Translations under genes and position numbers: made by a program | Part shown: piece after piece, positions 9,054-18,235 of the stretch | How the letters are laid out: each line of letters begins with the position of its first letter | Numbering within the stretch: position 1 is the first letter of the stretch | Notes under the pieces: model-generated | The model's database searches: none | What the model saw: the letters and a program-made list of their open reading frames with translations, nothing else | Told to the model about the DNA's origin: nothing | NCBI GenBank assembly: GCA_963734435.1 | Contig: CAVTHA010000003.1 | Coordinates: 479,064-543,063, forward strand | Direction of reading: 5' to 3' | Length of the DNA: 64,000 nt | Source of the DNA: Bog-756 sp963734435 | GTDB taxonomy: Bacteria; Actinomycetota; Acidimicrobiia; Acidimicrobiales; RAAP-2

Positions 9054-10600
9054 ATGGCCCACGACCCAGTGGTAGCGGAGACGACACGGCGGCGGGACGG
9101 CCTCGAGCCGTGCTTCGTCCTGCCCGAGCAGGAGGAGCGGGCCGCCGCCGCCTTGACCCGGTTCCGTGGGCGCGGCGGGAAGCGGCCCAATGTGCTGTTG
9201 ATCCTGTTCGACGACGTCGGGTGGGGTGACTTCGGTTGCTACGGCGGAGGCGTGGCCGTGGGCGCTCCCACCCCCAACATCGACACGCTGGCCCGGCGCG
9301 GGATGCTGCTGACCTCTTGCTACTCGGAGCCCTCCTGCACACCCTCGCGGGCCTCGCTCATGACCGGCCGCCTGCCCATGCGCCACGGCTTGCTCCGGCC
9401 GCCCATGTACGGGCAGCCGGGCGGGCTCGAGGGGGAGGTCACCTTGGCCGAGCTGCTGTCCGACGCCGGGTACGTCACCCAGGCGGTGGGCAAATGGCAC
9501 ATGGGTGAGAACCCCGAGTCCCAGCCCCAGCACGTGGGCTTCGACGACTTCTACGGATTCCTCTCGGTGTCCGACATGTACACCGAGTGGCGGGACCCGA
9601 ACTTCTTCCCGGAGATCGTCTACAGCGAGGAGCGCACCCAGCTGGGTGGAGAACCTGCCCGTTCAACAAGTGCTTCGTCCACGCCAGTGCGGGGCGGCGA
9701 GACCGAGAACGTCGAGGAGGTGACCATCCCCGTCCTGTCGCTGCTGGACGACAAGTGGGCCGACCTACTCACTGGAGTTCATCCGGCGGATGGGCGGGAC
9801 CGCCGGCTCGAGAACCGGCGACCGCCCTGGTTCCTCTACCACTGCACCCGGGGCGCCCACTTCGACAACTATCCCCACGAGCGGTTCCTCGGCTCGTCAC
9901 CGGCCAAGCACCCCTACAAGGACACCATCGTCGAGCTGGACGACATCGTGGGCCGCCTGGTGGCCGAGCTCGAGGCCACCGGTCAGATGGAGGACACGCT
10001 GGTCTTCATTTCTTCGGACAACGGGCCGGAGATGGAGACCTGGCCCGACGCCGCCTACTCGCCGTTCCGGAGCGCCAAGGGGTCGACCTGGGAGGGCGGC
10101 CAGCGGGTACCGGGCATCGTCGCCTGGCCGGGCATGATCCCCGCCGATCGGGCCACCGACGGCCTCTTCTCGCAGATGGATCTGTTCAACACCGTGCTCA
10201 CCCTGGCCGGCGCCGCGAGCGTCGGTGCCCGAGGACCGGTACATCGACGGCGTCGACCAGACCTCGTTCCTCCTCGATCCCGACGGGGGCCTCCAACCGG
10301 AAGTACCTCTACTACTGGCTGACCAACGTGTTCTCCGCCCTGCGGGTGGGGGAGTGGAAGTTCATGGTGGCCTCGACCTCGGACGACGACCGCGACTGCC
10401 TCAACCTGGGCGGCTTCACCGGGGTGACCCAGAAGTACTCGCACGGCCGGCTGTACAACCTGTACCTCGACCCCAAGGAGAGCCGGAGCTACATGATCCG
10501 CAAGCTGGCCTACATCGACAGCTTCACCAGCGGGATCGCCAAGCACTTCTCGACCTTCGGCGCGTACCCGCCCAAACACCCGATCGCGGCCATGAGCTGA
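9054..10600 (+). CDS. Type I arylsulfatase, reading frame broken by several indels
   Basis: GAGGAGGAGGG precedes ATG 9054. The N-terminal half has the sulfatase hallmarks: metal-binding LLILFDDVGWGD and the formylglycine motif CTPSR (near residue 95) followed by LMTGR. SSDNGPEMETWPDAAY and GSTWEGGQRVPG follow. The family sequence requires frame changes: two compensating pairs near 9650-9690 and 9765-9830, then shifts near 10220 and 10290, after which SNRKYLYYWLTNVFSA runs to the stop at 10600. As all segments stay conserved I favour sequencing indels over decay. Predicted reaction: hydrolysis of sulfate esters. No signal peptide is seen. It is convergent with the next gene, 14 bases away. Confidence 0.82.
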
Positions 10601-10614
10601 GTACGCCGGCCGGC

Positions 10615-12129
10615 TCAGGTGCGTCTGGCCTTCTTCACCGTCCAGTCGAAGGTCACCGCCCCGCTCGAGAACGTGCCGTCGGTTGCCTGAAGCGTCACGA
10701 CCACACGGCCGGCGACCGAGGGGGTGCCGGAGACCAGCCCGGTTGAGGCACCGATCGACAATCCCGCCGGCAGACCGGAGGCAGAGTAGGTGAGCACCGC
10801 CCCGGGGATGGCGTCGACGGCTGGGATCTGGAGAGGGACGATCGCCGTGCCGGCCACCGAGCGCTGCTTGGCCGGAGCCGCAACCGTGATGGGTGACTGG
10901 GCCGTTTCGCATCCTCCGCGCCGGCCGGCATCGTTCGCCCAGATGCCCTGGAAGTCGAAACTCCCCGTGGCGAGGGGCAGGTAGATGGCGGCGCCGGGCT
11001 GGTTGGCGTTCAGATAGTCGCACTTGTCGGCAACCTCGTTGCCCTGGGCGTCGGTCCATCCGGATGCCGGGTACGGATCGGTGAGGGTCTCGGCGTACTC
11101 GTGGGAGGCGTTCTCACCTACCCCGTCGAGTGGCCCGGGGTTGGCGAACGAGCTGCAATAGCTGGGACCGGCGTCGGGTGCGTAGGGCAGGTTGGTGTAC
11201 GCGACGTCGGCCCCGCTGACGGCTCCGTTCCAGAAGGGATCCTTGGTGTTGTCGTGGTACGCGGAGTACCCCGAGGTCGGGTTCAGCCATCCGTCGGGAT
11301 TGGTCCCCGTCGGGGACACGATGATGTACTGCGCCTCGATGGAGGAGTCACCGAAGTGGGCGGCGGCGTTGGCGGCTTCCTGGGCGATCGTGACGCCGGT
11401 GGCGCCGGGCGTGTTGGGATCGCCCGGAGGCCCGGTGGGCGGCGTAAACGAGGTGTCCTCCCACACGCCGGTCAGGACGCCACCGGGGCTGGGATAGGCC
11501 ACGTGGCCGGTGGTCGACAGAGGGCAGGAAGTGGCGCCGACCGCCACTCCCTGGCAGTACTGGGTGGCGATGGCGCTCCAGGTCTCGTGATCCGACCCGA
11601 GCCCGGTGTAGAGGGCTTGGACGTACTGGGCCAAGCCGTCGGGATCACCGGAGAAGACTTGGTACCCGCCGGACGTGCTCTCGGTGCCCCACTGCGAACC
11701 CCAGAACACCACGTAGACATGGGGCTTGCCGGTGACGACCGGCCCGCCGCGGTAGTAGAGGGGGCCCTTGGTCGGATAGCCGGGCCGGGCGGCGATGACA
11801 CTGGATGAGGCCCGCGGCGCCAACGCCGCCGGAACGGTCGCGACGGTGTGCGGGATGGCACCGTGCCGATAGGGGTGACCGGCGGTGGGTCGGGACAGGC
11901 CCTGTACCGCATCAGCGGCGGTCATCCTGGTCACCGTGGCGGCGTTGCGGTGGGCGGTTCGGGCGGCGGCAAGACCGGGTGTGAGTCCGACCAGCGCGGC
12001 CGCCAGCAGCCCGCTGACAACGAACGCCAGCCCCCGATGGGACGGGAACACTGGTGTCGCCCGCCGCCGACGCACTTCGGCTGATCCGCGCAGTCGGGGT
12101 TGGCCCCCGGTATGGCTCGGCATGGTCAT
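10615..12129 (-). CDS. Secreted protein with HEYAETLTDP motif and C-terminal putative Ig domain
   Basis: Start ATG 12129 is supported by AAAGG six bases upstream. About residues 20-50 form a signal peptide. The central part contains a conserved-looking ASHEYAETLTDP segment with nearby Cys and Asp/Asn residues, and YVVFWGSQWG. Similar HE-x-AE-x-TDP proteins are secreted actinobacterial and plant EXORDIUM-like proteins of unproven activity; the motif could bind metal. The last 100 residues (IPAVDAIPGAVLTYSASGLP) look like an Ig/cadherin-like putative Ig domain. Function is unknown; an extracellular or wall-bound role is inferred. Confidence 0.7.
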   Translation of the reverse strand: MTMPSHTGGQPRLRGSAEVRRRRATPVFPSHRGLAFVVSGLLAAALVGLTPGLAAARTAHRNAATVTRMTAADAVQGLSRPTAGHPYRHGAIPHTVATVPAALAPRASSSVIAARPGYPTKGPLYYRGGPVVTGKPHVYVVFWGSQWGTESTSGGYQVFSGDPDGLAQYVQALYTGLGSDHETWSAIATQYCQGVAVGATSCPLSTTGHVAYPSPGGVLTGVWEDTSFTPPTGPPGDPNTPGATGVTIAQEAANAAAHFGDSSIEAQYIIVSPTGTNPDGWLNPTSGYSAYHDNTKDPFWNGAVSGADVAYTNLPYAPDAGPSYCSSFANPGPLDGVGENASHEYAETLTDPYPASGWTDAQGNEVADKCDYLNANQPGAAIYLPLATGSFDFQGIWANDAGRRGGCETAQSPITVAAPAKQRSVAGTAIVPLQIPAVDAIPGAVLTYSASGLPAGLSIGASTGLVSGTPSVAGRVVVTLQATDGTFSSGAVTFDWTVKKARRT

Positions 12130-12438
12130 CGTCCGCCTTTCCCCTCGAGGGCCCAACGGCCCCACCGCCTGTTCAGACAAGTCCGCCGGCCGAGGCAAGG
12201 GTGAACGTATGGCAGCAGAGCGGGTACGTCAACCGCTGCCATCCGCTCGGGCTCGGTGAGGTTTTGGGCATGGGTGGCGGATGTCGCGACGCGTGGCCAG
12301 TTGGTCTCTGTCGGTGGCCACGTCGCCAGTTCCGCCAAACCCTTTCGGTATCAATAGGTTGCCTTGGCCACTAAGGGACGAGCGGGACCGACCGGAGCGG
12401 AGCCCGAGAGGATGCCTCGGGAAGGAGCAGAGCTTCGT
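12130..12438. other. Intergenic region
   Basis: This stretch lies between the LacI-family gene end and the start of the secreted protein gene. Apart from the ribosome-binding site of the latter (12136-12145 on the minus strand) I see nothing I can name. Confidence 0.3.
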
Positions 12439-13467
12439 TCAATGGTTCGGAGCAGGTCCGACGCTCCCGCGGGGACGGTACGTGTCAAGCGGGAGCGTCG
12501 GCTCCGGTGCGTCCCGAACCACACCGAGTCGGTGCAACGCCGTGCTCGTCATGAGGATGGCGACGGCGGCCAGGTCGCCGGCCACGACAGTGATAGGGGG
12601 ACGGTAAGCGGCCGCCCACGGTGAATCGCCGAATGTGAGGAAGGAGCAATCGGCCGGGAGGTCGACACCGCCCACGGCCAGGCCTTCGAGAAGCCGGGGG
12701 GCGAGCACGTGCGAGTTAGACCAGAGCACGGTGGGCGGGCGTGGGGTCTCTCCGATCAGCTTGGCCAGCGTCTCGGCCATGGCGGTCGAGCCGGCGACGT
12801 CATCCAGCCCGGGAACCTCGCCGAGGCCGACCAACGAAGTTTCGATACCGAGCGAGCGACACTTGGCCCGGATCAATTCCCAACGCCACTTCGACGTCGG
12901 CTGGAGCGAGCCGCCCCGGATGACGAATGCCAACCGTCGATGCCCGAGCGAGCCCAGGTGCTGACACGCTTGGGTGATCGCCTTCCGCCCGGCTGCGGCC
13001 GCATCCACGCCAATTGCAGAACCCAGAGTGACCGGGTCGATGATGGGCATCCGGCCCCGGCCGAGGCGCCGGACATAGGCGGGGTCGCTCGGTCTACCGG
13101 CCATGACGAGGGCGTCGGTGCGTTGGGCGGCCAGGCGGTCGAGCTGCCGGTGCTCGGTCTCGCGGCTGCGCCCGGTGTCGGCCACGATGACCGAGTACCC
13201 GTAGGCCCGGGTGGTCTGCTCGACAGCACGGAGGAACGGCAGGTACACCGGATTACCCAAATTGGGCACGAGTACGCCGATGATCATGGATCGGTCGGTA
13301 CGCAGGGTGCTGGCCGACGCATTCGGCAGGTAGTGGAGCCGGCGGGCCGCGGACTGGACTTTGCGTCGGGCGTCGGCACTGGCTGGTCCGCGCCCGCTCA
13401 ACACGCGTGAGACGGTCGCCGTGGACACTCCCGCAGCTGCCGCCACCTTTCGGATGTCTACCGCCAT
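12439..13467 (-). CDS. LacI/GalR-family transcriptional repressor
   Basis: DNA-binding regulator of about 342 residues, the usual family length. The N-terminal helix-turn-helix DIRKVAAAAGVSTATVSRVL plus hinge RRLHYLPNASA is typical, and the periplasmic-binding-protein-like effector domain begins IIGVLVPNLGNPVYLPFLRAVE. ATG 13467 gives the canonical N-terminus; GTG 13485 is an alternative. It is divergent from the lipoprotein esterase at 13796, and a LacI-type operator overlaps that gene's promoter (13561-13574), so control of the esterase, possibly by a sugar, is likely. The effector is unknown. Confidence 0.9.
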   Translation of the reverse strand: MAVDIRKVAAAAGVSTATVSRVLSGRGPASADARRKVQSAARRLHYLPNASASTLRTDRSMIIGVLVPNLGNPVYLPFLRAVEQTTRAYGYSVIVADTGRSRETEHRQLDRLAAQRTDALVMAGRPSDPAYVRRLGRGRMPIIDPVTLGSAIGVDAAAAGRKAITQACQHLGSLGHRRLAFVIRGGSLQPTSKWRWELIRAKCRSLGIETSLVGLGEVPGLDDVAGSTAMAETLAKLIGETPRPPTVLWSNSHVLAPRLLEGLAVGGVDLPADCSFLTFGDSPWAAAYRPPITVVAGDLAAVAILMTSTALHRLGVVRDAPEPTLPLDTYRPRGSVGPAPNH

Positions 13468-13534
13468 GTCGGCCCGTCTCCCCACGGCGAGCTGATCGGG
13501 ACCGGGTTCGCGGATTCAGGGATGGACCCAAGCG

Positions 13535-13563
13535 TTGACACCACTGGCCCGGCATCCTACTGT
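13535..13563 (+). promoter_or_regulatory. Sigma-70-type promoter for the lipoprotein esterase
   Basis: A perfect -35 box TTGACA at 13535-13540 is followed after 17 bases by TACTGT at 13558-13563 as -10. It points toward the gene at 13796, with a leader of about 225 bases. The -10 overlaps the LacI-type operator. Confidence 0.6.
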
Positions 13564-13574
13564 AATCGTTTACA
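13561..13574. promoter_or_regulatory. LacI-family operator
   Basis: TGTAATCGTTTACA is an imperfect palindrome centred on CG, the layout of LacI/GalR-family operators (TGTAAnCGnTTACA); only one base pair breaks symmetry. It overlaps the -10 region, a position fit for repression, between the regulator gene and its probable target. Confidence 0.65.
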
Positions 13575-13795
13575 CAGTGAGAGGGAGCTGGGTGAGGTGA
13601 AGAGCTGCAGACGAGTGGTCGACCGGCCCCGGGAGAGCGCCGACCCGGCGGGACGAAGCGCGACCGACAATTGAACGGACGATCCGCGAGGTACGAATGA
13701 GCGCGCGGTCCGGGGAGATCCCGGGGGAGATACGACAACGTGCGACGGCAAACCAGAACAGCAAGCACAGATAGCGCCGACCCGAAAGCATCGTC

Positions 13796-14917
13796 GTGAC
13801 GGCACCAGATGAGCCGGGCGGTCCAGGCGGGCCGGAACCGGCATACCTCGGCCGAACGCCGAGGCTTCCAGCTTGCCGGCGCCGGCGACGGGGTGCGGTC
13901 CTCGTCGGGTTGAGCACGATGTTGATCGCACCGGTGGTTCTGTCGGCTTGTGGCGGGTCGGGGGCGAGCGCGCCGGGCGCGACATCGTCAACGGCCCAGA
14001 CCGGGTCCTCCTCCACGTCACCGGCGAAGACGGTGTCGGCCTCCCCGAGCAGCGGCTGCGGGCAACCCGGGAGCCCGGGTACCGTCACCCTGGCCCCAGT
14101 GGTGGACGGGCGGAGCCGGACGGCGATCTTGCATGTGCCCTCGGGCTACGACTCCTCCAACCCGGTCGCCCTGGTGGTCAACATGCACGGGAGCCAGTCG
14201 ACGGCCCAGGAACAGCTGGCCTTCACCGGGATGGACGCAACGGCCGACGCCGACACCTTCATGGTCGTCTACCCGCAGGCCGACATCGCATCCGGCGCCG
14301 GGTATGAATGGAACGTTCCCGGCCAGCCCCTCTTTGGTGGAGCGCCGGTCCCCTCGACGGCGCCCAACGACGTCTCGTTCCTCGAGCAGCTGGTGAGCAC
14401 CCTCGAGCAGAAGTACTGCATCGACCGGAACCGCGTCTTCGCCACCGGGTTCTCCGGGGGCGCCCGCATGGCCAGTCAACTGGGATGCGACGCCTCGACG
14501 GTCTTCGCCGCCATCGCCCCGGTGAGCGGGTTGCGGTTCCCTTCCCCCTGCGGGTCCCACCGCCCGATGCCGGTCCTGTCCTTCCACGGCACCGCTGACC
14601 CCGTCGATCCCTACAACGGCAACGGCCAGGCCTACTGGACCTACAGCGTGCCCGTGGCCGCCGAGCGCTGGGCCGCCCACAACCAGTGCGGCCCGGCCGT
14701 CGTGACGTCGCATCCGGCGGCGGGCGTGACCCTGTCGGCGTACGGCGGATGCGCCGCGGGGGTGAGCGTGCAGCTCTACACCATCAGCGGGGAGGGACAC
14801 GAATGGCCGGGCGGTCCGACTCTGCCACCATCCTTGACCTCGACTCTCGGTCCGCAGACCACGGCGGTCAACGCCAACGCCGTCATGTGGACGTTCTTCG
14901 TCGCTCATCCGCTCTGA
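13796..14917 (+). CDS. Lipoprotein esterase of the PHB depolymerase / feruloyl esterase-like family (LpqC-like)
   Basis: Starts at GTG 13796: an Arg-rich n-region, hydrophobic stretch and lipobox VVLSAC predict lipid anchoring at residue 52, followed by a Ser/Thr/Ala linker. The hydrolase domain has ILHVPSGYDSSNP, VVNMHGSQST, nucleophile in ATGFSGGARMAS, acid in FHGTADPVDPYNG and histidine in GEGHEWPGG. Family members cleave polyhydroxybutyrate or feruloyl/acetyl esters outside the cell. The LacI-type regulator and operator upstream favour a plant-polysaccharide or sugar-linked substrate; that is inference. Confidence 0.85.
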   Translation: MTAPDEPGGPGGPEPAYLGRTPRLPACRRRRRGAVLVGLSTMLIAPVVLSACGGSGASAPGATSSTAQTGSSSTSPAKTVSASPSSGCGQPGSPGTVTLAPVVDGRSRTAILHVPSGYDSSNPVALVVNMHGSQSTAQEQLAFTGMDATADADTFMVVYPQADIASGAGYEWNVPGQPLFGGAPVPSTAPNDVSFLEQLVSTLEQKYCIDRNRVFATGFSGGARMASQLGCDASTVFAAIAPVSGLRFPSPCGSHRPMPVLSFHGTADPVDPYNGNGQAYWTYSVPVAAERWAAHNQCGPAVVTSHPAAGVTLSAYGGCAAGVSVQLYTISGEGHEWPGGPTLPPSLTSTLGPQTTAVNANAVMWTFFVAHPL

Positions 14918-15115
14918 CGCCACCGGCCCACCCACGCCAAGGCACTCATCGAAGCCACACGACCGGACGTCGACTCCCTCCAGGCGCTGGTTCTCATGCT
15001 TGGCCTGTTCCGGAGCGTCAACCGACCGAGAGCGGGGCCGCCCTCGGGTCGTGTCGCCGTTCGAGTAGGCGGGGACGGCACCGCCGGCAGTGGCGAGAGG
15101 CGTAGAGTCTCCACT

Positions 15116-15712
15116 GTGCTGCACCTCAGCGGAGGCGAGTGGGTGGTGGCGATCGTCGTCGCCGTGATCGGTGCCTTCGTCGGCTACCGCCTCTCGGAGA
15201 ACGATCGCCGTACCCTCGGCCGGACGCCATGGGGGCTCCCGTCGCTGGTGTGGGCCCTGTTCTGGTTTCTCTCGCTGCTGGTCGGACTGGTCCTCTACCT
15301 CATCGCCCATTCGAACGAGGTGCGCCGGGCCCAGCACAGTCCTCCGGCCGCCTACCCGGGTGCCGGTCGGACCCCGGTCGGCAGCCGGCCCGGCGGCGCT
15401 CGGACCCTGAGCGTGGCCGAGCAGTTCCCCGCCTATCCGCGCCCGGCCAACCTGCGACCGGACCGGCCCGACCCCGGCCCGGCTGAGCCGCCGGAAACGG
15501 TAGAACCGGCCGGACCGGCGGCAACAACCACACCCGAGGAGTCGTCCGGACCGCAGAGGTGGACCCACTCGCCTCCTGCCTGGCACCCGGATCCGAGTGG
15601 GCGCTTCCATTTTCGCTGGTGGGACGGCCATCAGTGGACGTCCCAGGTCTCGACCGACGGGCACCATCTGATCGACACCAACCCCGATCAGCGAATCGGG
15701 CCGTACGACTGA
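15116..15712 (+). CDS. DUF2510-domain membrane protein
   Basis: A protein of about 198 residues from GTG 15116 (the start is uncertain; the frame opens at 14996). Two hydrophobic segments (WVVAIVVAVIGAFVGY and LVWALFWFLSLLVGLVLYL) are followed by a Pro-rich cytoplasmic linker. The C-terminus has the DUF2510 pattern PPAWHPDPSGRFHFRWWDG followed by QWT. Such domains are common in actinobacterial membrane proteins; function unknown. Confidence 0.72.
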   Translation: MLHLSGGEWVVAIVVAVIGAFVGYRLSENDRRTLGRTPWGLPSLVWALFWFLSLLVGLVLYLIAHSNEVRRAQHSPPAAYPGAGRTPVGSRPGGARTLSVAEQFPAYPRPANLRPDRPDPGPAEPPETVEPAGPAATTTPEESSGPQRWTHSPPAWHPDPSGRFHFRWWDGHQWTSQVSTDGHHLIDTNPDQRIGPYD

Positions 15713-15789
15713 GCTTCATTGCGGAGCTGCACTGGCGAGGTTCACTGCGGAGGTTCATTGCGGAGCTTCATTGCGGAGCTTCATTGCTG
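15711..15789 (+). repeat. 13-bp direct repeats downstream of the DUF2510 gene
   Basis: About six degenerate copies of GAGCTTCATTGCG run head to tail from the stop codon of the DUF2510 gene. No spacers or coding potential. Confidence 0.75.
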
Positions 15790-15883
15790 AGCCTCGGGCC
15801 ACTACCTAGGTTCGGTACAGAGGTTCGGGGCATCACCAAGGTTCGGGGCCGGCCGGGCACGGGAAGCGGGAGGAAGAGCGCCG

Positions 15884-17143
15884 ATGGCCACCGCTGACGT
15901 CGAGAACGAGCCGGACCTGACCGCGCCGCTGCTCGATCCCGATTTCTATGCCGGTGATCCTTTCCCCCTCTACGCCCGGCTCCGCGCCGAGGCGCCGCTG
16001 GCGCACAACGGCACCGTCGGGTTCTGGGTGGCCAGCCGGCACGCCGACGTGGTGACCATCTCCCGTGATCCCGACACCTTCTGCTCCAGGCACGGGATCA
16101 TGGTGTTCGAGATCGGCAGCGAGTACGCCACCCCGCCGACCATGATGCACACCGACCCGCCTGACCACACCCGCTATCGCAGCCTGGTCCAACCCGGGTT
16201 CCGCCCGTCGTTCATGCGCGCTCTCGAGGACGGGGTGCGGCGGCGGACCGTGGCCCTGGTCGATGCCATCGCACCCGGCACCCCGGTCGACATCGTCTCT
16301 GAGCTGGCCGTACCGTTGCCGTTGCAGGTGATCAGCGACCTGCTCGGCGTCCCCGAGGAGGAATGGCCGCGCTTCTTCCGATGGTCCGAAGCAGTGATCC
16401 CCGGAGCAACCGACTGGCCAGAGGAGGAGCGGGCGACCCTGAGCGGTGAGATGGTCACCTACCTTCTGGCGGCGGCGGCCGATCGTCGGGCCGACCCGAA
16501 GGACGACATCATCTCCGAGCTGGGTGCGGCCGAGGTCGATGGGGACCGGCTGACCGACGACGAGCTGGCCATGTTCTTGGTGCAGCTCCTGGTGGCCGGG
16601 AACGAGACCACCCGCAACATGATGTCCGGTGGCCTGCTGGCGTTTGCCGGTGCCCCGGCCCAGTGGTCGACGCTGCGACGCAACGTCGGGTCCGGCGGCG
16701 CGGCCGGTGTGCCCGGTGGGACCGGTCGGGCCGGTCGGGCCGGTCGGTCAGTCCCCGGCGCCGTCGAGGAGATGCTCCGGTGGACGACCCCGGTGGTGTC
16801 GTTCATGCGCACCACCACCCGACCGGTGGAGCTGGCCGGGCACCGGCTGGGGGCCGGCGAGCCGATCCTCATGCTGTACGCGTCCGCCAACCGGGATGAA
16901 GCGGTGTTCGGGGCTTCCGCCGACCAGTTCGACGCCTCGCGTGACCCCAACCCCCATGTCGCCTTCGGGTTCGGTCCCCACTTCTGCATCGGGGCGGTGC
17001 TCGCCCGCCTCGAGGGCCGCATCCTTCTCGAGGAACTGCTCGCCCGCTTCGACTCGATCGAGATGGCCGGGCCGGCAGTGCGGACCGCATCGCCGGTCAT
17101 CGCCGGGATTCGGTCGGCTCCGCTGGTGTTCGGGGCCGCTTGA
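15884..17143 (+). CDS. Cytochrome P450
   Basis: ATG 15884, about 420 residues, normal for a soluble bacterial P450. Signatures: MHTDPPDHTRYRSLV (C-helix), oxygen-activation motif AGNETTRN in the I-helix, EEMLR (ExxR) and heme loop FGFGPHFCIG with the Cys ligand. A Gly/Ala/Arg-rich insertion of about 25 residues between I and K helices (16690-16760) comes from a short tandem repeat. Electron partner and substrate are not evident; neighbouring acyl-CoA dehydrogenase and reductase genes suggest lipid or xenobiotic oxidation. Confidence 0.93.
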   Translation: MATADVENEPDLTAPLLDPDFYAGDPFPLYARLRAEAPLAHNGTVGFWVASRHADVVTISRDPDTFCSRHGIMVFEIGSEYATPPTMMHTDPPDHTRYRSLVQPGFRPSFMRALEDGVRRRTVALVDAIAPGTPVDIVSELAVPLPLQVISDLLGVPEEEWPRFFRWSEAVIPGATDWPEEERATLSGEMVTYLLAAAADRRADPKDDIISELGAAEVDGDRLTDDELAMFLVQLLVAGNETTRNMMSGGLLAFAGAPAQWSTLRRNVGSGGAAGVPGGTGRAGRAGRSVPGAVEEMLRWTTPVVSFMRTTTRPVELAGHRLGAGEPILMLYASANRDEAVFGASADQFDASRDPNPHVAFGFGPHFCIGAVLARLEGRILLEELLARFDSIEMAGPAVRTASPVIAGIRSAPLVFGAA

Positions 17144-17147
17144 ACGC

Positions 17148-18047
17148 CTACGAACCCTGGGCTGTCCCGGCGGCGTCGAGCGAGGCGAGCTGGTCGCCGG
17201 TCAGCTCGAGCGTCGCCGCCCGGCAGTTCTCCTCGACGTGGGCCACGGACTTGGTGCCCGGGATGGGGAGCATCACCGGGGATCGGTGCAGCAGCCACGA
17301 GAGTGCCACCGCCGAGGGCGTGGCCCCGGTCTCTTTCACGACGGCATCGACTGCGCCACCCGGCTGGGCGAGCTGACCCGAGGCGATCGGGTACCACGGG
17401 ATGAACGCCAGCCCTTCGGCCTCGCAGTGGTCGAGCACCTCCTCGGAGGAACGGTCGGTCAGGTTGTAGAGGTTCTGGACGCTGACAATGGGGACAACCG
17501 CCCGCGCCGCTTCGATCTCCTCGACGCCGACCTGGGACAGCCCGACGTGGCCCACCTTGCCCTCGGACACCAGGTCGGCGAGCAAGCCGAACTGATCCTC
17601 GGCCCGGACCTTCGGGTCGATGCGGTGAAGCTGGAAGAGATCGATGTGGTCGACCCCCAGCCGCCGCAGGCTCAACTCACACTGCTGACGCAGGTACTCG
17701 GGCCGACCGACCGGTGCCCAAAGGCCGGGGCCCTGCCGGGTGAGGCCGGCTTTGGTGGCGATGACCAGGCCCTCAGGATAGGGATGGAGCCCCTCGAAGA
17801 TGAGCTCCTCGCTGATCTCGGGACCGTAGGAGTCGGCGGTGTCGATGAGGTCGACACCGAGATCGACAGCCCGTCGCAGCACGGCAAGGCACTCCTGGCG
17901 ATCATTGGGCTCGCCCCAGATCCCCGCCCCGGTGAGCCGCATGGCACCGAACCCGAGCCGGTGCACCTCGAGGTCCCCGAATCGGAGGGTGCCGCTCGAG
18001 AGAACGGGTTGGCTAGCGAGATCGCTCGGAGTGGACGTGGTGCTCAT
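17148..18047 (-). CDS. Aldo/keto reductase
   Basis: A 299-residue NADPH-dependent carbonyl reductase. Motifs: LGFGAMRLTG, the catalytic Asp and Tyr in LIDTADSYG, Lys in VIATKAGL, His in LFQLHRID, and the C-terminal coenzyme loop PVMLPIPGTKSVAHVEEN. ATG 18047 follows GAGGAGCCGCC. It is convergent with the P450, four bases after its stop. Substrate unknown. Confidence 0.92.
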   Translation of the reverse strand: MSTTSTPSDLASQPVLSSGTLRFGDLEVHRLGFGAMRLTGAGIWGEPNDRQECLAVLRRAVDLGVDLIDTADSYGPEISEELIFEGLHPYPEGLVIATKAGLTRQGPGLWAPVGRPEYLRQQCELSLRRLGVDHIDLFQLHRIDPKVRAEDQFGLLADLVSEGKVGHVGLSQVGVEEIEAARAVVPIVSVQNLYNLTDRSSEEVLDHCEAEGLAFIPWYPIASGQLAQPGGAVDAVVKETGATPSAVALSWLLHRSPVMLPIPGTKSVAHVEENCRAATLELTGDQLASLDAAGTAQGS

Positions 18048-18235
18048 GGCGGCTCCTCGGGCGGCGGGCTGATCGTCGTCGATCGACGGTGCCGGCTCGG
18101 TCGACCACTCCGTTCTACCCGGAACGCGCCAGGTTCTCGTCCGTCGGACTCCGTTTGTGCGCTGGCCGCGCCGGGCTCGTGGGTACGGCCTTCACCCGCC
18201 AGCGGCCGAGGACGCGTCGGGTAGCCTCGTCGACC

